Source: Clostridium collagenovorans DSM 3089 (GTDB lineage: Bacteria > Bacillota > Clostridia > Clostridiales > Clostridiaceae). Taken from it: a stretch of 64,000 nt of DNA. Both the position numbers and the translations under genes were made by a program. Each line of letters starts with the position of its first letter. Position 1 is the stretch's first letter. The DNA lies in the NCBI RefSeq assembly GCF_900130005.1, contig NZ_FQXP01000003.1, positions 1 to 64,000 of the forward strand, read 5' to 3'. Positions 8,208-17,366 of the stretch are shown here, piece by piece. The notes beneath the pieces were generated by a model. That model was not told where the DNA came from, did no database searches, and worked only from the letters and a program-made list of their open reading frames with translations.

Positions 8208-8450
8208 GTGAAACAAAGCAATGGAATAATTGCATACTTGATGGTCTTCAATTGGGGAGAAGAAAAAAATTACCTTAGAATCACTAATATGGGAGCTAAT
8301 ATAAGTGAAGCCTATACAAGAGTTATAACTGAATGGCTGCCACAAAGTGGGTATAATAGAAATAAAGCAGTGCCAAATTTAGAAGTATATCCACCAGGAA
8401 ATGCTAGTTCTAATAACTACACTTGGGAAATATGGCTTCCAGTTTTATAG
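8208..8450 (+). pseudogene. Chimeric scrap: GNAT middle fused in frame to a GyrI-like C-terminus
   Basis: The first ~29 codons (KQSNGIIAYLMVFNWG...) match the middle of the GNAT gene at 34786, and the remaining ~50 codons (WLPQSGYNRN...LEVYPPGN...WEIWLPVL) match the end of GyrI-like/AraC effector-binding domain proteins. The junction is near 8292-8300. Neither half contains a complete fold and there is no good ribosome binding site before the GTG at 8208. It records a recombination event between two unrelated genes. Confidence 0.75.
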
Positions 8451-8770
8451 AATAATTTTAGAAAGTAAGTATTTGTTTTATACAAATCATTATAGTTTAT
8501 TTCACATTAAATCAGCACCACTATTATTTTTATTTATCACTATGTTTAAGACTAATCTTGAAATACAGTATAAATAAAGGATGTACATTATGATACACCC
8601 CTTAACTACCTATTGAAATTAATCTTTTCGATAAATTCCAAGCTTTCGATTAGATATTTATTAATAGTAAAAGTTTGAGACAATAATATGAAAAGTAGTG
8701 TTGTCTTATGTTATAATGCAATATAGAAATAATATCAATTTGTATTATTTATTTGTAGAGGGGAAATAAC
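8451..8770 (+). other. Intergenic stretch upstream of a small gene
   Basis: No gene seen. A TATAAT at 8713 is a likely -10 box for the small gene at 8771; no good -35 is visible. Confidence 0.5.
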
Positions 8771-8905
8771 GTGGATACTAAAAAGTTAATTAGAACTTTA
8801 GATGAAATAAGTTATGAAACTAAACTTGGAAAAAACCTAAAGAATACCCTTAGGAAAGTAGATAAAGATATCTTAATGGACGAACTTAATAATTTTAAGG
8901 AGTAA
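8771..8905 (+). CDS. Small hypothetical protein, 44 aa
   Basis: A GTG start follows GAGGGGAAATAAC at good spacing. The product is charged and helical (DTKKLIRTLDEISYETKLG, ending MDELNNFKE). No family recognised. It sits 8 bp before a second small gene that carries a stop, and both share one terminator, suggesting a two-gene remnant of a mobile element. Confidence 0.55.
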   Translation: MDTKKLIRTLDEISYETKLGKNLKNTLRKVDKDILMDELNNFKE

Positions 8906-8913
8906 TTAGATAA

Positions 8914-9129
8914 ATGTATTATATATTAGTTAAGAATTTTAATTCTGTAGGTTAAGTTGTGTATGGATCAAATGATTGTAAAGAAGTTGATATGATAGAT
9001 GATTTATTAAATTATAAATTAGATGGAAAAGAAAAACAGGTTGTACTATTATCTAACTTAGAGATGTGGAAAGAATACGAACCATTTAATATGACAAATA
9101 GTATTGGTGAATTTATTGATAAGCCCTAA
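8914..9129 (+). pseudogene. Small hypothetical gene with a premature stop
   Basis: From the ATG at 8914 the frame reads MYYILVKNFNSVG, then TAA at codon 14, then continues open for 57 codons through VVYGSNDCKEVDMIDDL to a final TAA at 9127. One base change (GAA to TAA) would explain the break. The family is not recognised; the length and following terminator suggest that the intact gene encoded about 71 residues. Confidence 0.55.
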
Positions 9130-9147
9130 TTAATTAGTAATTTATAA

Positions 9148-9192
9148 GGCTATTACCAGGTTGTAAAAAACAACTTGATAATAGCTATTTTT
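9148..9192 (+). terminator. Rho-independent terminator
   Basis: Long stem ggctattaccaggttgt (9148-9164) with caacttgataatagct (9171-9186), with an A-rich loop and a following T run. Confidence 0.8.
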
Positions 9193-9328
9193 ATAGATTG
9201 AAACGCCCCATCATAAGGAATGGTTTATTTGAAGAATATGGTACAATAAAATCATGAACAAATTTGTGGAATAGACAAAGAGTAAGATTAATTACACGAG
9301 GACATGTATAATAAAGGGGAAAAATATT

Positions 9329-10231
9329 ATGCAAGTGAATAGATTATTTGAAATTATATATATTCTTTTAGAAAAGAATATGATAACTGCAAAAGAGTTA
9401 GCAGAAAGATTTGAAGTATCACAAAGAACTATTTATAGAGATATTGAAACACTGTCTACAGCAGGGATTCCAGTATATATGAGTAAAGGAAAAGGTGGGG
9501 GTATATCTATATTACCAGACTTTATATTAAATAAAGCCATATTAACAGAAGAAGAAAAAAAGGAAATATTATCATCTATAAGAGCAGTTAATGCTGTAAG
9601 TTTTAGTGATCCAGCGCCTGAAAATGTTCTTAGAAAATTAAATAATATATTAGGTGAAAATGATACTGATTGGATAGAAGTTGATTTTTCAAATTGGGGA
9701 AATGCAGAAAGGGAAAAAGAAACTTTTAATAATCTTAAATCTGCAATATTAAGTAAAAAAGTAGTAAAGTTTGATTATAGCAGTGGTAAAGGTGAGAATA
9801 TTAGTAGGGAAGTATGTCCATTAAAATTATATTTTAAAGGTCAAAGTTGGTATATGTATGGATATTGCAGAATACGAAATGATTACAGATTTTTCAAATT
9901 AAGAAGGATAAAGGGCTTATGTATTTCTAAAGAGAGTTTTAATATTAAAGCACCCCAAAATATAATGAAGGAAGATAATATTTTTAATGATGAATTTGTT
10001 ACTTTAAAAATGAGGATTTATCCTAAAATGGCATATAGAGTCTATGATGAATTTGAATATTTTAAAAAGCTTGATGATGGTAGTTTTATTGTTACTATTG
10101 AATATCCAAAAGGAGAATGGCTTTTTAGCTATATATCTTCATTTGGAGAAGAGTGTGAAGTTTTAGAGCCGCAAGAAATAAGAAAAGAAATAAAAAATAA
10201 AATTGAAAAAATGCTTTTAAATTATTCTTAA
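9329..10231 (+). CDS. WYL-domain transcriptional regulator (YafY/DeoR-type HTH)
   Basis: This 300-residue protein has an N-terminal winged helix (residues 1-57; AKELAERFEVSQRTIYRDIETLSTAGIPV), a linker, and a WYL ligand-sensing domain with YFKGQSWYMYGYCRIRNDYRFFKLRRI near 171-196, then the C-terminal WCX extension. WYL proteins respond to small ligands or nucleotides. A perfect palindrome overlaps its stop codon and lies immediately upstream of the GyrI-like gene at 10298, which is the probable target and may bind or report the same ligand. Confidence 0.9.
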   Translation: MQVNRLFEIIYILLEKNMITAKELAERFEVSQRTIYRDIETLSTAGIPVYMSKGKGGGISILPDFILNKAILTEEEKKEILSSIRAVNAVSFSDPAPENVLRKLNNILGENDTDWIEVDFSNWGNAEREKETFNNLKSAILSKKVVKFDYSSGKGENISREVCPLKLYFKGQSWYMYGYCRIRNDYRFFKLRRIKGLCISKESFNIKAPQNIMKEDNIFNDEFVTLKMRIYPKMAYRVYDEFEYFKKLDDGSFIVTIEYPKGEWLFSYISSFGEECEVLEPQEIRKEIKNKIEKMLLNYS

Positions 10232-10254
10232 TATGACATGTAGTTGTCATATTA
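10229..10254. promoter_or_regulatory. Palindromic operator candidate ahead of the GyrI-like gene
   Basis: AATATGACA (10230-10238) and TGTCATATT (10245-10253) form a perfect 9-6-9 dyad. A TATAAT at 10262 follows, so the dyad covers the -35 region. No T run follows, which argues against a terminator. The adjacent WYL regulator is the likely ligand; this is inference. Confidence 0.55.
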
Positions 10255-10297
10255 AGCTAAGTATAATAACCTTATCAAATATATGGAGGTTATAACT

Positions 10298-10738
10298 ATG
10301 AAGTATGAAATTGTTAATTTAGAAGAAAAAATAGTAGTAGGGGTTAGTGCGGTTACAAGTAATGATGATCCTAATATGGGAAAAATCATTGGAGGTCTTT
10401 GGGAAAAGTTATATCAAGGTGGCATTAATGAAACAATAAAAAATAAGGTCAATGAATATGCCATAGGACTTTATTCAGATTATAAATATAATGAGTATTT
10501 AGTTACAGCAGGAAATGAGGTAAGTGAGGCTGCAAATGAAGGACTTACAATAAAGAAAATTCCTGCAGGGAAATACGCTAAGTTTTCTATAGAAGGACAT
10601 ATGGAAAAAGCAGTTGCAGAAGCTTGGAATGAAATTTGGCAAATGAATTTAGAGAGAAGTTATGAAGCAGATTTTGAAGAATATTTAAATTCAGATTTCA
10701 ATAATGCTAAAATTGATATTTATATTTCATTGAAGTAA
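10298..10738 (+). CDS. GyrI-like/effector-binding domain protein
   Basis: This 146-residue stand-alone protein matches the GyrI-like small-molecule-binding domain (also the C-terminal domain of AraC-type Rob and of BmrR): MKYEIVNLEEKIVVGVSAV at the start, the central IPAGKYAKFSIEGHM, and EIWQMNL...DFEEYL near the end. The ATG at 10298 follows GGAGG. Such proteins bind hydrophobic or cationic compounds and some hydrolyse them. It lies downstream of a WYL regulator and palindrome, suggesting a drug-sensing pair. Confidence 0.85.
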   Translation: MKYEIVNLEEKIVVGVSAVTSNDDPNMGKIIGGLWEKLYQGGINETIKNKVNEYAIGLYSDYKYNEYLVTAGNEVSEAANEGLTIKKIPAGKYAKFSIEGHMEKAVAEAWNEIWQMNLERSYEADFEEYLNSDFNNAKIDIYISLK

Positions 10739-10778
10739 TTATTAAGAGATAAAATTATTAGAAGGGAGTTACGATTAT

Positions 10779-11651
10779 ATGCATGAGGTGATGGCAAAAG
10801 GGATACTATCTAATAATAATGGAATGAATATTTATAGAGGATGTACTCATGGATGTATATATTGTGACGCCAGAAGTATTTGTTATGGAATGAATCATGT
10901 TTTTGAAGATATAGAGGTTAAGACTAATGGGCCACAACTATTAGAGGATATACTTAGGAGAAAAAGAAAAAAGTGCATGATTGGAACTGGTGCAATGAGT
11001 GATCCATATATTCATCTAGAAGAAAGGCTTCAAAATACAAGAAAATGTTTAGAGATAATTGATAAATATGGATTTGGGTTAGCGATACAAACTAAATCAA
11101 ATAGAATATTAAGAGATTTAGACTTGCTAAGAAGTATAAATAATAAATCAAAGTGCGTTGTGCAGATGACATTAACAACCTATGATGAAGAATTATGCAA
11201 AATCATTGAACCAAATGTTTCTACAACAAAAGAACGATTTGAAGTTTTAAAGATAATGAGGGATAACAAAATTCCTACAGTAGTTTGGCTAACTCCTATC
11301 TTACCTTATATCAATGATACAGAGGAAAATATAAGAGGAATTTTAGATTATTGTATAGAAGCTAAAGTTAAAGGAATTATAGTATTTGGTATTGGGTTAA
11401 CATTAAGAAGTGGAAATAGAGAATATTATTATAAGAATTTAGATAAGCATTTTAAAGGTTTAAAAGAAAAGTACGTAAGAGAATATGGGAATAGTTATGA
11501 AGTAATAAGTAAAAATCATGCAAAATTCATGGAAATTATTAAAGAGACATGTGAGAAGAATAATATTATTTGTGATATAAAAGAAGTTTTTAATTATATT
11601 AGAGCTTTTGAAGAAAAAAATAATGGAGTTCAAATAAGATTTGATATATAA
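10779..11651 (+). CDS. Radical SAM protein, SPL-like family
   Basis: This 290-residue enzyme has CTHGCIYC at residues 22-29, the CxxxCxxC cysteines that hold the [4Fe-4S] cluster for S-adenosylmethionine cleavage. YRGC.HGCIYCDAR and IGTGAMSDPY are characteristic of the spore photoproduct lyase-like/Rv2578c group. It lacks an extra iron-sulfur domain. The reaction is unknown for this subgroup. GAAGGGAG precedes the ATG and a strong terminator follows. Confidence 0.85.
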   Translation: MHEVMAKGILSNNNGMNIYRGCTHGCIYCDARSICYGMNHVFEDIEVKTNGPQLLEDILRRKRKKCMIGTGAMSDPYIHLEERLQNTRKCLEIIDKYGFGLAIQTKSNRILRDLDLLRSINNKSKCVVQMTLTTYDEELCKIIEPNVSTTKERFEVLKIMRDNKIPTVVWLTPILPYINDTEENIRGILDYCIEAKVKGIIVFGIGLTLRSGNREYYYKNLDKHFKGLKEKYVREYGNSYEVISKNHAKFMEIIKETCEKNNIICDIKEVFNYIRAFEEKNNGVQIRFDI

Positions 11652-11707
11652 GAGATAATTTCTAATGAATTACCTAAATAAATTCGCATAATAAAAAACA
11701 AAATTAA

Positions 11708-11748
11708 TCCTAGCAAAGCTATTACATTGCTTTGCTAGGACATTTAAT
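11708..11748. terminator. Strong terminator
   Basis: Perfect 11-bp stem tcctagcaaag (11708-11718) with ctttgctagga (11730-11740), lying between convergent genes and probably used in both directions. Confidence 0.75.
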
Positions 11749-11795
11749 TACTTTTTTAATAGTTATATATTTTAGATTTTGCAAATACAAATTAT

Positions 11796-12233
11796 TTATA
11801 ATTGTATTTCCATCAAATCCTCATCCCACATTCTTTCCACACTTTTCTCAAAGCCAACACTTTCATATAGCTTTTGAGCAGGAATGTTTTCAGATGAAAC
11901 TGATACATAAAACTTAACATTACCATACTCTATTTTTATTAAGTCAAATAACTTATAAAGTGCTTTCTTCCCTAAGCCTTTTCTCTGATACTGTTTATCA
12001 ATCATATACCTAACTAGAACTAGTTTCTTTGTCTCTTCCTCAACCCCATACATCATAAATCCAACTAGTTTATCATCATCGTAAATACATTTTGTATTCC
12101 AGTTTTCCCATAAAAAGCTCGAGATGATTGAATTCCAATTTGGTGCTACAATATCTTCCTGTTCCTTAAAAACCTCTAAACTTGAACAATCATACCAATT
12201 TTCTCTTGTTACTTTTTTTAATAAAATCCCCAT
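11796..12233 (-). CDS. GNAT acetyltransferase, spermidine/BltD-like
   Basis: This 145-residue protein reads KLVGFMMYGVEEETKKLVLVRYMIDKQYQRKGLGKKAL, which matches the polyamine acetyltransferase layout (BltD/diamine N-acetyltransferase), with the acetyl-CoA loop QRKGLGKKA near residue 83-91 and the closing KLYESVGFEKS. Its role would be acetylation of spermidine or related amines; that is inferred from similarity of motif order. AAGTGAGGTAATA precedes the ATG on the reverse strand. Confidence 0.82.
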   Translation of the reverse strand: MGILLKKVTRENWYDCSSLEVFKEQEDIVAPNWNSIISSFLWENWNTKCIYDDDKLVGFMMYGVEEETKKLVLVRYMIDKQYQRKGLGKKALYKLFDLIKIEYGNVKFYVSVSSENIPAQKLYESVGFEKSVERMWDEDLMEIQL

Positions 12234-12825
12234 ATTATTACCTCACTTTACATCCTTAATTTTATTTGTATCAGAAAGTTATACTCAAACTATTTAGCTT
12301 GGAAACTCTCACACCTTCATATAACTCATATTTCGAAGAATAGAGTAATATTGTGCTATAAACATATATTACCATAAAAACTTTGTATAATAAAGGAAAA
12401 TCCAACTATATTTCTGAATATTAAGACTATTTATCGTTAATTTACAGAATTTCAAATTAAGTAGCTTTCAAAATATTTTAAATATACAGTTCTTCAACTA
12501 ATCTTCTAAGCAGCGTAAGGTGCAATTTTGACTTTCGGAGCTTACGATTTTTGTTATTTCTTTTACCAATGACCATAACAGGAACTGTTTTCATTACTAT
12601 AAGCATTGATTTTGAGTTATTTTATCACATTAATTTTATTATATGGTAAAATGTTTAATGTGGATAATCAACTGAGGATTATTTATTTTTCAAACTAGTT
12701 CAAGTTTATTTTACAATAAGTCAAGTTATTATTTTTTACTGCATTTCAGGAATTATTTGGTATAAAATGTTTTTATTGGGATTTAACTTTTGCTAAGCTA
12801 TAGATATAATAAGGAGTGAAAATAT
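12234..12825. other. Long intergenic region
   Basis: No gene seen in 590 bp. A hairpin cgtaag (12514-12519)/cttacg (12541-12546) is present. AAGGAG near 12811 serves the next gene. Confidence 0.5.
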
Positions 12826-13659
12826 ATGGAGAAAAAGGAGTTAAAGACATTATTAAGAAATATAAAAGATAACAAATACGCAGTACCAGAGGGTGTAAAC
12901 CCATATAAATTATCTTTGGAGTTGATGGATTATATAGGAGATATTGATGGTGAGTTGCGTAATGACTTGATTTATTCCGTTCTTGTAGGATGGATAATGA
13001 CGGATGTTCTGACCTTCGAAGAGGCACATAATATATTTATGATAGCATTAGACGAAAAACACATTCTTAATGGATTGGGAGAGATTAACGATACGGTTTT
13101 TGGTAGAACTTTTTCCGTTGAAGTGGCTGCATGCATCATCTATAAGCACAGGAAGCTTTTATCTGATAGTGATATTTTAAAAGCTTTTAATGCAGTTTTG
13201 AAATTTTATAATGAGGACAGGGATGTAAGAGGCTTTGTAGAAGGTAAAAGCTGGGCTCATGGCGCTGCCCACGGTGCTGATGCCCTGATGGAGCTTGCAC
13301 AATGTGAAATAATAGGATATGAAGGTCTAAAAGAGATATTAGATTCAATCCATAAAAAAATTAAAATAAATTACTACGGATATATTAACAACGAGGATGA
13401 GCGTATGATATCGGCTGTTAAGGCGGTTTTGGAAAGAGATATAATTCCTGTAGAAGAAATTAAAGAATGGATTAGAAGCATTGGTAACAGAGAAAAAGAA
13501 GGTATAGTTCCTGATTGTTTATTTATTGAGCATAATGTAATTCTTTTCTTAAAAAGCTTATACTTTAGACTAGTTGATAATACTAAGTATGATCAATTGG
13601 CAAAAATAGTTAAAGAGGTGCTAAAGGAAACAAGTCGTTTTGGCGAAGATTATTCATAA
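12826..13659 (+). CDS. DUF2785 domain protein
   Basis: This 277-residue cytosolic protein carries the DUF2785 signature YNEDRDVRGFVEGKSWAHGAAHGADALMELA near residues 126-156, in an all-helical, repeat-like fold. Function of the family is not established. The ATG follows AAGGAG. Base use is somewhat richer in G and C than neighbouring genes. It is followed by the scar of an Rpn nuclease gene. Confidence 0.85.
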   Translation: MEKKELKTLLRNIKDNKYAVPEGVNPYKLSLELMDYIGDIDGELRNDLIYSVLVGWIMTDVLTFEEAHNIFMIALDEKHILNGLGEINDTVFGRTFSVEVAACIIYKHRKLLSDSDILKAFNAVLKFYNEDRDVRGFVEGKSWAHGAAHGADALMELAQCEIIGYEGLKEILDSIHKKIKINYYGYINNEDERMISAVKAVLERDIIPVEEIKEWIRSIGNREKEGIVPDCLFIEHNVILFLKSLYFRLVDNTKYDQLAKIVKEVLKETSRFGEDYS

Positions 13660-13752
13660 CCTATCCAATTTTAACACTAACATAAATACAAGTATCAAAA
13701 GATATAAACATTTTATAGCCTTAGGTATTGAATTAGTATAAGAAGTATATAA

Positions 13753-13857
13753 AGGAAAGTAAAGAATTTATTAGATGTTTTAGATGATGAAATCATTGTA
13801 AATAAAACAGAATTAGATATAGAAAGAATTAAAGACTTAAGGGATAAGAGTTCTTAG
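13753..13857 (+). pseudogene. C-terminal scar of an Rpn-family nuclease/transposase gene (copy 1)
   Basis: After a stop at 13750 the frame reads about 34 codons, KNLLDVLDDEIIVNKTELDIERIKDLRDKSS and stop. The pattern LLDxLDDExIAxKTGLxxEExKxLR closes the Rpn (recombination-promoting nuclease, PD-(D/E)XK transposase-like) proteins. The nuclease domain is absent. Similar scars lie at 18365, 47162 and 53137. Confidence 0.65.
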
Positions 13858-13867
13858 AATAGGGTCA

Positions 13868-13904
13868 ATAGCCTAAGCTTTTTTATGGTGAGAGTTAGGC
13901 TATT
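13868..13904 (+). terminator. Hairpin after the Rpn scar
   Basis: aatagcctaa (13867-13876) pairs with ttaggctatt (13895-13904); the T run lies inside the loop, so termination is uncertain. Confidence 0.4.
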
Positions 13905-13971
13905 GATAAGTAATCCAAATTATGAAGAGTATAAAATAAGATGGGTTATTAGTTAATAGTATATAAATAAT

Positions 13972-14016
13972 AAGAGTAAGGTAAGTAATATTAGATATTA
14001 TTTACATTACTCTTAT
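13972..14016 (-). terminator. Hairpin downstream of the TetR gene
   Basis: Stem aagagtaa (13973-13980) with ttactctt (14006-14013) plus inner pairing gtaa/ttac. It is convergent between the Rpn scar and the TetR gene and is the likely end of the latter. Confidence 0.5.
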
Positions 14017-14061
14017 ATCTATAATTATATATATGGATTATTGGTATTTTTAATAATAATA

Positions 14062-14658
14062 TTATTGCTTGTGGTTTATTAGTACTTTGTGAAAGACTTC
14101 ATTGATTAATTCACTCATAAAGATTGCAAGTTCTTCTGGTGTTTCTTGAAAGTCTGACTTTATCCATTTTTGAATAATTCCTAGCTGTGCTGAGGATGCA
14201 ATCACTGTCATGTATTTAAAAGCAATTGTATTATCTAAGCTTTGTGATTCTAAGTTTTTTTCTAATGTTTTTTCAATCAATGTTTTTAGTTTCCATTGGA
14301 ATGATACATCACCATTAGGGCCAATTAAAACTCCGATAATATCAGAGGATTCCTTAATGTATTTATAAATTTCAGTAAGGGTATTTAATAGTGCGTCATT
14401 ATCCCTAGCTAATATATATCGACCTAAGTCATAGGCTGCACCATTCTCTAGTATACTTTTAATATTGTTTATAATATCCATTTCGATTTCTTGTAGTAGA
14501 GCATATTTGTCTTCATAATGAAGATAAAAGGTTCCTCGATTTATATCTAACTCTTCGGTTATATTTTTAACTGATACATCATTTAACCCCTTTTCATTAA
14601 GAAGTTTTATGAAGGCATTTCTAATTAGAACTTTGGTTTTTTCACTTTTCTTTAACAT
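14062..14658 (-). CDS. TetR/AcrR family repressor
   Basis: This 198-residue protein has an N-terminal helix-turn-helix (KNITEELDINRGTFYLHYEDKYALLQEI, residues 28-55) and a helical ligand/dimer domain. It is transcribed divergently from an ABC-2 exporter 139 bp away and is the probable repressor of both. A short dyad (aatca/tgatt, 14673-14688) lies just upstream of its start. Inducing ligand unknown. Confidence 0.88.
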   Translation of the reverse strand: MLKKSEKTKVLIRNAFIKLLNEKGLNDVSVKNITEELDINRGTFYLHYEDKYALLQEIEMDIINNIKSILENGAAYDLGRYILARDNDALLNTLTEIYKYIKESSDIIGVLIGPNGDVSFQWKLKTLIEKTLEKNLESQSLDNTIAFKYMTVIASSAQLGIIQKWIKSDFQETPEELAIFMSELINEVFHKVLINHKQ

Positions 14659-14672
14659 TTATCCACCTTAAA

Positions 14673-14688
14673 AATCAACACATTGATT
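14673..14688. promoter_or_regulatory. Possible TetR operator half-sites
   Basis: AATCA (14673-14677) and TGATT (14684-14688) form an inverted repeat with a 6-nt spacer just upstream of the TetR start. The arms are short, so this is only a candidate. Confidence 0.3.
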
Positions 14689-14796
14689 ATTCATGTTCAT
14701 AAATAACCATATATGTATTTTTGTTTATTGTTTTTGATATATAGATAATTATAATTGAAGTATAAGAAAAATTAAAGGGAATTATGGAGGCGTGAA

Positions 14797-15504
14797 ATGG
14801 CAGTAGTTAAAGTAGAAAATGTTAAAAAGAGCTATTCTAAGACAGTGATTTTAGACCATATTACCTTAGAGGTTGAAAGCTCTCAGATATTAGGATTAAT
14901 TGGACCATCAGGAGCGGGAAAAACAACTTTAGTTAAGGTGATTTTAGGAATGGAGAAGGTTGATGAAGGAAATGTAGAAATATTCAATACCAAGATTCCT
15001 AATTTGAAATTACTGGATAGCATTGGGTACATGGCTCAAAGTGATGCTTTATATGAAGAGCTAACAGGACGTGAAAACTTAGAGTTTTTTGGAAAGATAT
15101 ATGGTTTAAAAAAGGATAAGCTTCGAGAAAGAATAGAGTATACATCAGCTTTAGTGGATTTAAAGGAGCATTTAAATAAAAGAGTTTCTAAATATTCAGG
15201 TGGGATGAAAAGAAGGCTATCACTAGCCTTAGCACTTTTACAAGATCCAAAGGTTTTAGTTCTTGATGAACCAACAGTTGGTATAGATCCAAAGCTTAGA
15301 TATTCAATCTGGCAGGAGCTTAAAAAGCTAAAGGAATCAGGAAAAACCATTATAGTAACAACTCATGTTATGGATGAGGCTGAAAAGTGTGACAAGCTTG
15401 CCTTAATAAATAATGGAAAGGTATTAGCAATGGGATCTTCAGAGAAGTTAAAAGAAGAGTTTAAAGCAGCGTCAATAGAAGAAATATTTTTAATGTACAA
15501 TTAA
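14797..15504 (+). CDS. ABC transporter ATP-binding protein (ABC-2 exporter)
   Basis: This 235-residue ATPase shows Walker A GPSGAGKTT (36-44), Q-loop MAQS (79-82), signature YSGGM (133-137), Walker B LVLDEP (154-159) and the H-loop TTHVMDE. It powers the permease encoded at 15831. GGAGG lies ahead of the ATG. The 326-bp gap between the two genes is unusually long for such a pair. The divergent TetR gene suggests drug or peptide export controlled by ligand. Confidence 0.93.
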   Translation: MAVVKVENVKKSYSKTVILDHITLEVESSQILGLIGPSGAGKTTLVKVILGMEKVDEGNVEIFNTKIPNLKLLDSIGYMAQSDALYEELTGRENLEFFGKIYGLKKDKLRERIEYTSALVDLKEHLNKRVSKYSGGMKRRLSLALALLQDPKVLVLDEPTVGIDPKLRYSIWQELKKLKESGKTIIVTTHVMDEAEKCDKLALINNGKVLAMGSSEKLKEEFKAASIEEIFLMYN

Positions 15505-15830
15505 AAAGAGAATTTAAATCAATTATAGGAGACAATTTTAATTAAGTATATGAGAGAAATTAAATTGATTACGTGAGACAACATTATAAGGATTAAAGGT
15601 GGAAGTTGTACATTAAAAAATAAATTAGTAGGACAAACTGGGACTTAGGTTATTAAATAATTACTGATTTTGTAAAAGTGGTGTTACAGTATGAGTATTA
15701 CCCTTTTTACCCGTTGAAGTATATGAAACAATTGTTATATGACTTAATTTAATACCCTTATTTGTTTTATTTTTATGAAGTTAAGAAGCACCTTAGAGTG
15801 TCTCCCATTTTGTTCAAGGAGGAAAGCTAA
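15505..15830 (+). other. Intergenic gap between ATPase and permease
   Basis: No coding frame or clear terminator seen; AAGGAGG at 15820 serves the permease. The gap may be a decayed gene or carry a separate promoter. Confidence 0.45.
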
Positions 15831-16913
15831 ATGAGAATAATTGCAATAATAAAAAGAATAATAATTCAAACCTTAAGAGATAAGAGGACCTTAGCATTAA
15901 TGATGATTGCTCCATTATTGCTTATAACATTAATAAACTATTTATTCTCCTCATCATCTACAGATAACTCTTTAAAAGTAGGGGTATCAAATGTTTCTAC
16001 AGAATTACAAGTGAAGCTTGAGGAAAATAATTTAGAATTAGTAAGCTTTGACGATAATGAAAATATTTATGACAAAATTAAGGATGATAATTTAAAGGCA
16101 TTTATATATAAGGATGGAGATACTTATAATATTACCTATGAAAATAACTCTCCAATGGATAGCTCAAAAATCAAAAATATATTTTTAAGCACTTTATCTA
16201 AAGATGGAACAGAAAATTTAAAAAACACATTATTAAAAATAAATCCCTCAATGAAGGATAACTTTAAAGAAATCAATATAGAAAGTGATTATCTTTATGG
16301 AGATGAAAATCTAAGCTTTTTTGATACATTTAACCCAGCTTTAATAGGATTTTTTGTATTCTTCTTTGTATTTTTAATTGCAGGAATATCAATATTAAAG
16401 GAAAGAAATACAAAGACTTTAGAAAAGTTACTTTCAACTTCTATAAAAAGATACGAAATATTATTAGGATACCTTTTAGGATATGGAATATTTGCGGTAG
16501 TCCAAACTTTACTTGTAGTCTTTTATTCAGTTTATGTACTAGGTATGATAATTGAAGGAAGTATATTCTTAGTGATATTAACAAATTTATTAATAGCATT
16601 TGTGGCTTTATCACTTGGTATTTTTCTTTCAACCTTTGCAAATTCAGAGTTTCAAATGATGCAGTTTATACCAATAGTAATAGTGCCTCAAATATTCTTT
16701 ACAGGGTTAATACCCGTAGAAACTATGAGTCCAATTTTACAAAAAATAGCTCACCTTATGCCACTATATTATGGTTCAGACATTATGGCAGATATAATGA
16801 TTAAGGGAGCTTCTATAAGTGAAGTATATGGAGGAATGATTATTTTACTAGTTTTTGCTACGGTAATTTATCTTCTAAATTTATTAGGTCTTAAAAAATA
16901 TAGAGCATTATAA
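15831..16913 (+). CDS. ABC-2 type permease
   Basis: This 360-residue protein has the ABC-2 layout: one N-terminal membrane helix near residues 18-38, a ~130-residue extracytoplasmic domain, then about five helices from residue 168 to the end. FIPIVIVPQIFFTGLIPVETM near 280-300 is the conserved ABC-2 core. It should form the membrane channel for the ATPase at 14797. LnrM/YhgE-like exporters of amphiphilic antibiotics have the same plan; substrate is not known. Confidence 0.88.
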   Translation: MRIIAIIKRIIIQTLRDKRTLALMMIAPLLLITLINYLFSSSSTDNSLKVGVSNVSTELQVKLEENNLELVSFDDNENIYDKIKDDNLKAFIYKDGDTYNITYENNSPMDSSKIKNIFLSTLSKDGTENLKNTLLKINPSMKDNFKEINIESDYLYGDENLSFFDTFNPALIGFFVFFFVFLIAGISILKERNTKTLEKLLSTSIKRYEILLGYLLGYGIFAVVQTLLVVFYSVYVLGMIIEGSIFLVILTNLLIAFVALSLGIFLSTFANSEFQMMQFIPIVIVPQIFFTGLIPVETMSPILQKIAHLMPLYYGSDIMADIMIKGASISEVYGGMIILLVFATVIYLLNLLGLKKYRAL

Positions 16914-17076
16914 TAAAAGAAAATTTTAATATATACTGCATTAAATAAACTTCATTCATAATTTTATAGGATAAAAAAATTAATATGTAATAAATTAGGA
17001 TGATGTAGATTTAATATTACAAAGTATATATGCAATGGCTAGTTAATATGCTACATTTCTAATAATAGATGAATTT

Positions 17077-17121
17077 AATCTACAATGTATGTTATTTATA
17101 AATACATTGTAGATTGTTTAT
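17077..17121 (+). terminator. Terminator after the ABC-2 permease
   Basis: Stem aatctacaatgta (17077-17089) with tacattgtagatt (17103-17115) followed by TTTATTTT. The rest of the 450-bp gap (16914-17366) shows no gene. Confidence 0.7.
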
Positions 17122-17366
17122 TTTAATATATAATTTCTAAATTAATATTATACATTTATATAAATCATTGCTTTATTCCATAATGAACCTTATATCTAAC
17201 AAGAATGAAGATTCTTTATTAGAATATATATAATATGAGAAGCTATTAATATTTAATTTAAATAAGCATGTAAAATTTGTATTTTATGATGAAATATAAA
17301 GTAATATATATATTGTAAAGTGATAATTATTACTATATAATTATGTAAAAGGAAGGTGCATGTCAT

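Noticed and set aside
8771..9129. Toxin-antitoxin pair
   Set aside because: Two small adjacent genes with one terminator suggested it, but neither matches a toxin or antitoxin family and the second has a premature stop.
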